Part shown: piece after piece, positions 63,809 to 64,000 of the stretch
How positions within the stretch are numbered: position 1 is the first letter of the stretch
Layout: every line of letters begins with the position of its first letter
Assembly: GCA_050729515.1 (NCBI GenBank)
Contig: JBOHLG010000006.1
Coordinates: 62,001-126,000 of the forward strand
Length of the DNA: 64,000 nt
Reading direction: 5' to 3'
Source of the DNA: Acaudatibacter sp050729515
GTDB taxonomy: Bacteria; Pseudomonadota; Alphaproteobacteria; Caulobacterales; Caulobacteraceae
Notes under the pieces: generated by a model
The model's input: the letters and a program-made list of their open reading frames with translations, nothing else
What the model was told of the DNA's origin: nothing
The model's database searches: none
Made by a program: the position numbers and the translations under genes

Positions 63809-64000
63809 TCATCTCCCCCGAGCGGCGAGGTCGGACCTGCGGGACTTGAGCGCGAGTTTGGGCGCGTCGGTGGCGATCCCGTCTACGCCGGATGCGAAAA
63901 TTGCGTTCAGCACCTTGGCTTCTTGCCGAAGGCTTCGGCTCTCCACGGGGGCCCACGCATGGATGGCCAGACCCACGCTCTTCATTTTTCCGATGAGATC
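63809..64000 (-). CDS. Glycerophosphodiester phosphodiesterase (C-terminal part)
   Basis: The last 63 codons of a gene running off the right edge. The frame reads SVGLAIHAWAPVESR and then IFASGVDGIATDAPKLALKSR. This is the C-terminal end of the GDPD TIM barrel, which hydrolyses glycerophosphodiesters. The stop is 3 bases after the ABC transporter stop, convergently. The rest is outside the window. Confidence 0.85.
   Translation of the reverse strand, partial: DLIGKMKSVGLAIHAWAPVESRSLRQEAKVLNAIFASGVDGIATDAPKLALKSRRSDLAARGR

Overview
The window looks like chromosomal DNA from a high-GC alphaproteobacterium, most likely in or near Caulobacterales. The evidence is the mix of families: a PhaR tail, a PodJ-like polar localization factor, EipA (DUF1134), DUF3297, a cysteine-free ribosomal protein L31, a ligase-associated helicase/PdeM pair and a compact lipid A/Kdo operon. 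Coding density is high. Many neighbouring genes overlap by 4 bases (ATGA, GTGA or TTGA), which points to translational coupling. No rRNA, tRNA or CRISPR array was recognised.

Layout. 1-7149: PhaR tail, nitronate monooxygenase, SDR, then a scar (2310-4105) with a 5'-truncated GNAT gene, a duplicated DUF3297 3' end, a transposase remnant and an atypical secreted protein, followed by DUF3297 and an M16 peptidase. 7150-23400: a defence island. It has a noncoding stretch with 10-bp-phased repeats, a RelB/YafQ-type toxin-antitoxin pair, and a five-gene operon (DUF1998 giant helicase, SNF2-type helicase, Eco57I-like N6-adenine methylase, two HNH nucleases). A GIY-YIG protein and a broken VFINCPFD-family gene follow. 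23994-32209: MBL hydrolase, JmjC/cupin-like protein, CelD-type acetyltransferase, CHRD protein, FAD oxidoreductase, two alpha/beta hydrolases and a small membrane protein. 32717-45901: PodJ-like protein, GNAT, PdeM/helicase, type III polyketide synthase with a membrane methyltransferase, sigma-54 activator, membrane protein, LepA, EipA. 46413-49400: an O-antigen-ligase-like gene and a decayed prophage tail segment. 49511-64000: cytochrome b561 and cytochrome c', a large autotransporter, PurD, a phosphotransferase, the rpmE-ABC-DUF374-waaA-lpxK operon, a second ABC exporter and the end of a GDPD gene.

The most interesting system is the operon at 8619-22140. Its SNF2 helicase and large methylase resemble the class 1 DISARM pair DrmD/DrmMI. 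Where drmA, drmB and drmC would be expected there is one 1725-residue helicase-DUF1998 protein, comparable to DruE or to a fused DrmA/DrmB. No phospholipase-D gene is seen, and two HNH nucleases are translationally coupled at the 3' end. This is probably an antiphage or restriction-modification-like system of unusual composition. That function is inferred from domains and context only.

A second theme is a set of palindromic elements bounded by CTAG at both ends, found in intergenic spaces. Two are 123-bp near-copies (41079-41201 and 55638-55760). In several cases the terminal CTAG supplies the TAG stop codon of the adjacent gene, and one 118-bp element (49397-49514) does so for both convergent neighbours.
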